From assembly GCA_964497135.1 (NCBI GenBank), contig CAZCDO010000015.1, positions 1 through 33,512 on the forward strand: 33,512 nt of DNA, in the 5' to 3' direction. Both the position numbers and the translations under genes were made by a program. This document shows, piece by piece, positions 30,963 to 33,512 of the stretch; the stretch's first letter is position 1; each line of letters starts with the position of its first letter. Origin of the DNA: CAIJXV01 sp964497135. GTDB taxonomy: Bacteria; Verrucomicrobiota; Kiritimatiellia; CAIKKV01; CAIJXV01. The notes under the pieces were generated by a model. The model had not been told where the DNA came from. It did no database searches and worked only from the letters and a program-made list of their open reading frames with translations.

Positions 30963-31941
30963 TGTCGGCCCCCTTTGACTTCCGCACCGTCGTATTAACT
31001 CCACCCCGTTCCAATACCGCGCGAAATGCCTCCACCCCCGCCGGGGTCGGCGCTTCCCCCTCAAATTCGGGAACCGGGCTCAAGGGTATCAAATTCACCC
31101 GCCCCCCGATCGCACGCACCCAGCGCACCACCGCCTGGGCCTGGTCCGTCCGGTCGTTCAAGCCGCGAATCAACGTGTACTCAAAGGTGACCAGCCGTCC
31201 CGTGGCCCGGCTGTAATCGCCGCATGCGGCCATCAGTGCGGCAATCGGATACCGGCGATTGACCGGCATCAAGCGCGACCGCAACGCATCGTCCGGCGCA
31301 TGCAGGGAGACGGATAATTCGACCTGGAGCCCCTCCCCTTTCAATCGCTCAATCCCGGGAACCACCCCGCAGGTGCTGATCGTCATCCGCCGCGCACCGA
31401 TCGCCAAACCCTCTCCATCGTTCAAAATCCGCAAGGCTTTCAACACGGCCTCGTAATTGTCCAGCGGCTCCCCCATCCCCATGAATACCACGTTATCCGG
31501 ATGCGCGCCGATCTGATCGATGGCCAGCAAGATTTCGCCCACCATCTCGCCGGGCGTCAAATTGCGGGAAACCCCCTTCTGGCCGCTGGCACAAAAGGCA
31601 CATCGAAACCGACAGCCGACCTGGCTGGATACGCAAACCGTAACCCGCTCGGCGGCGGGAATCAATACCGCTTCAACGGCCTCGCCATCCGCCAGCCCCA
31701 CCAGCATTTTCTGCGTTTCCCCGCTCGCCCCTTCCAACGCCTGGCATTCGACTGGCCGCAACCGGAACTCCCCGGCGAGTTGGGTCCGCAGATCCGCGGT
31801 CAAATTGCGCATCGCGTCCCATTCCCGAACGGTCTTCCGATAAATCCAATGCCAGACCTGCCGGGCCCGGTAGCGGGGAATCTGCCGCTCCGTCATCCAC
31901 TGCTCCCATTCCGCAAAAGTCAGGCCGGTCGCTTCATTCAT
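30901..31941 (-). CDS. rlmN: Dual-specificity rRNA/tRNA adenine-C2 methyltransferase RlmN
   Basis: Radical-SAM methyltransferase acting on 23S rRNA A2503 and tRNA A37, about 346 residues. The cluster motif CRFRCAFC (Cys110, 114, 117) is present, with VVFMGMGEPLDNYEAV, STCGVVPGIERL, SVSLHAPDDALRSRLMPVN and the terminal GADISAACGQLR with its catalytic Cys. I prefer the ATG at 31941 with a GGGAGAG site upstream; a TTG 7 codons earlier is possible. It overlaps the convergent GH57 gene by 62 bases. Confidence 0.95.
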   Translation of the reverse strand: MNEATGLTFAEWEQWMTERQIPRYRARQVWHWIYRKTVREWDAMRNLTADLRTQLAGEFRLRPVECQALEGASGETQKMLVGLADGEAVEAVLIPAAERVTVCVSSQVGCRFRCAFCASGQKGVSRNLTPGEMVGEILLAIDQIGAHPDNVVFMGMGEPLDNYEAVLKALRILNDGEGLAIGARRMTISTCGVVPGIERLKGEGLQVELSVSLHAPDDALRSRLMPVNRRYPIAALMAACGDYSRATGRLVTFEYTLIRGLNDRTDQAQAVVRWVRAIGGRVNLIPLSPVPEFEGEAPTPAGVEAFRAVLERGGVNTTVRKSKGADISAACGQLRRRVCGERGPGP

Positions 31942-32134
31942 GAGTCGGTTCTCTCCCGTCAATCGAAACGCACCTTATCCTCTTTCGCCCGAACAAACAC
32001 GCTTTTTCCGTATGGAAGCAATGACCCCTGCCCGTATTTTCAGGTGGCCTTCATCCGGAAATACGATACAGTGGAACCCGCATCGCGGTCTCGAAACATG
32101 CCGTGGTCCGTTACTCTACCCGAAAGGAACTCGT

Positions 32135-33169
32135 ATGCGCCGCTGGATATTCTGCCTGTGGATACTCTTCACGACGGTGACCCGTGGCGCGGACTATGTC
32201 GTCGCCCTCAGTGTGGATGGAATGGGCTCGCCATACCTGCAAACGCTCATCGAGACCGGTCGGCTCCCGTACTTCAACCAGCTTAAAAGGGAATCGGCCT
32301 ATACCCTCAATGCCCGCGCCGATTACGATCTCACCGTCACCCTCCCCAATCACATCAGCATGGTCACGAGTTGTCCCATTACCGGACCGGCCGGGCACAC
32401 CTGGACCAAAAATACGGATCCGGCGACCGGCACCACCCTCCACTCCCATCGTGGATCGTACGTGTCCAGTTTCTTCGATGTCGCCCATGACAACGGTCTT
32501 CGCACCGGGCTCTGGGCAACCAAGACCAAGTTCTCGTTGTTCCGCATTTCCTACGATGCCGACCACGGGGCGCCCGATTTATCCGGCCAAGATAACGGGC
32601 GCAACAAGGTGGATGTCTATGTGTATGCGAAGTCTTCCCCGGCCCTGACCAGCGACTTCATCGCGATGATGAGCACGAATCCCTGCCAGGCCAGCCTGGT
32701 CCATTTCACGGAACTCGATTCCGCCGGCCATTCGGAAGGCTGGGGCAGCGACGCTTACCAGGCGGCGTTCGTCACCCTCGATGACTGCCTGGGCCGGATC
32801 ATGGATCTGATCGCGACCCATCCGATGCTCAAAGGAAAAACCACCCTGATCGTCACGGCCGACCACGGCGGCAGCGGAAAAAAACACGGGGATCCCTCCG
32901 ATCCCCTCGATTACACGATTCCCTTTTTCGTCTGGGGCGCGGGCGTAACCCCTGGCGATTTGTATGCCTGGAATAAGGACACCCGCCAGGATCCCGGCAC
33001 AAGCCGACCCGCCTATGCGGCGCCCCTCCAGCCCATCCGGAACAGCGAAGTCGGCAACCTCTTGCTCTCCCTGCTCAACCTCGGGCCCATCCCCGGCTCA
33101 ACGATCAATTCTCGCCAGGACCTGCGCATCTCCGGGTCAACCCCGACAGCCCCAGTTCAAGCCCATTGA
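32135..33169 (+). CDS. Secreted type I phosphodiesterase/alkaline-phosphatase-superfamily protein
   Basis: About 344 residues with an N-terminal signal peptide (about residues 1-17, MRRWIFCLWILFTTVTRG). The metal site begins at VVALSVDGMGSPYL; the probable nucleophile region is VTLPNHISMVTS, and later ligands lie in FTELDSAGHSEGWG (Asp, His) and VTADHGGSGKKHGD (Asp-His), matching nucleotide pyrophosphatase/phosphodiesterase (AP superfamily) proteins. The substrate is unknown. An AAAGGAA site lies 6 bases before the ATG; a longer open frame back to 31940 has no homology and would bury the signal. It stands alone, divergent from rlmN. Confidence 0.88.
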   Translation: MRRWIFCLWILFTTVTRGADYVVALSVDGMGSPYLQTLIETGRLPYFNQLKRESAYTLNARADYDLTVTLPNHISMVTSCPITGPAGHTWTKNTDPATGTTLHSHRGSYVSSFFDVAHDNGLRTGLWATKTKFSLFRISYDADHGAPDLSGQDNGRNKVDVYVYAKSSPALTSDFIAMMSTNPCQASLVHFTELDSAGHSEGWGSDAYQAAFVTLDDCLGRIMDLIATHPMLKGKTTLIVTADHGGSGKKHGDPSDPLDYTIPFFVWGAGVTPGDLYAWNKDTRQDPGTSRPAYAAPLQPIRNSEVGNLLLSLLNLGPIPGSTINSRQDLRISGSTPTAPVQAH

Positions 33170-33228
33170 TCTCCGCCTACCCTGTGGGCGGATGTTGGCC
33201 GCCCTGCCCCGATCCCCAATCTGATTGC

Positions 33229-33311
33229 GAATGTGGGAGGCGCGCTCCGTCGCGCCGATCCGGTCCCTGCCCTTGGAATCATCGGCGCGATGGAACGCGC
33301 CTCCCACATTC
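33229..33311. repeat. Large REP/MITE-like inverted repeat
   Basis: Arms of 31 bases (33229-33259 and 33281-33311) pair with two mismatches around a 21-base loop: GAATGTGGGAGGCGCG... against ...CGCGCCTCCCACATTC. It is non-coding and lies 60 bases past the phosphodiesterase gene. It may be a mobile non-autonomous element. Confidence 0.8.
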
Positions 33312-33327
33312 AAACAAAGGAGTGATC

Positions 33328-33404
33328 AATTTCCACTGGGTCCCCTTAGAGGGGGGGCCGAATTTCCGCTGGGTCCCCTCCCACGGAGGGGTGGCCGCAG
33401 GCCG
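33328..33404. repeat. Short direct repeat with GC-rich hairpins
   Basis: AATTTCC[A/G]CTGGGTCCCC occurs twice, 33 bases apart (33328-33345, 33361-33378). The second copy runs into CCCCTCC-CAC-GGAGGGG (33375-33391) and GGCC-GCA-GGCC hairpins. This is a repetitive intergenic element of unknown role. The rest of the window after 33404 shows no supported gene. Confidence 0.6.
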
Positions 33405-33512
33405 GGGTGGGTCTTCCTCGTCTTCCCTAGCGGAGACGATTGTGCTGGGTCAACCGTATGGACAATCTGACTAAGGCGCGGCGACTAAGCGTAACCGACA
33501 AAGTGTGGGACT

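Noticed and set aside
33458..33512. Partial open frame at the right edge, beginning MDNLTKARR, faintly like the start of Vsr-type endonucleases
   Set aside because: Only 18 codons are visible, there is no ribosome site, and the residues after KARR do not continue the Vsr pattern.

Overview
The window looks like a chromosomal segment of a GC-rich, Gram-negative, uncultured-type bacterium. An MCE/Mla lipid-transport operon and Lgt point to an outer membrane and lipoproteins. A membrane-anchored Ser/Thr kinase with an N-terminal zinc ribbon, many carbohydrate-active enzymes and degraded RHS genes would fit the PVC superphylum (Kiritimatiellota, Lentisphaerota or Verrucomicrobiota). That placement is inference from gene content; there is no rRNA or other decisive marker here.

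Layout. Positions 1-2740 form an accessory, visibly more AT-rich patch, all on the minus strand. It holds a truncated MNT nucleotidyltransferase, two orphan C-terminal ends of RHS proteins, a UPF0175/DUF3368 toxin-antitoxin pair and a small membrane-anchored protein. It abuts the stop codon of mlaD. Positions 2742-8926 (minus) read as one long operon: argF, pyrB, a large 'WP/FPI-G' repeat protein, then mlaE, mlaF and mlaD, the last four joined by ATGA overlaps. Positions 8927-9605 are non-coding apart from a decayed transposase and one copy of a dispersed repeat. Positions 9606-12073 (minus) carry a lactonase and an MFS transporter, coupled by ATGA. Positions 12164-13959 (minus) carry lgt and an RluD-type pseudouridine synthase, coupled by TAATG. 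A divergent Ser/Thr kinase (14131-16560) ends tail-to-tail on a DciA/DUF721 gene. The rpsB-tsf operon (minus) follows, closed by a clear intrinsic terminator.

Positions 18830-19505 are an intergenic hot spot with two long palindromes, the second copy of the dispersed repeat and a good sigma-70-like promoter for a GH4 alpha-galactosidase-type enzyme (19506-20834). A minus-strand block (20876-25950) carries GH20 hexosaminidase, alpha/beta hydrolase, RtcB RNA ligase and an EamA exporter. A plus-strand alpha-glucan operon follows (26133-30962): glycogen debranching enzyme, a small SAP-like Cys-rich protein, a GT4 glycogen-synthase-like enzyme and a GH57 amylase-type enzyme. The GH57 gene overlaps rlmN tail-to-tail. 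The window closes with a secreted phosphodiesterase-like protein and a 340-bp tract of palindromes and short repeats.

How it works together: the core is housekeeping (translation, lipoprotein maturation, arginine and pyrimidine synthesis, lipid transport) interleaved with sugar and storage-polysaccharide metabolism. I found no CRISPR array, rRNA, tRNA, phage or clear defence island beyond the toxin-antitoxin and RHS remnants. The most unusual items are the repeat protein wired into the mla operon, the SAP-like gene inside the glucan operon, and the inverted dispersed repeats 10 kb apart.
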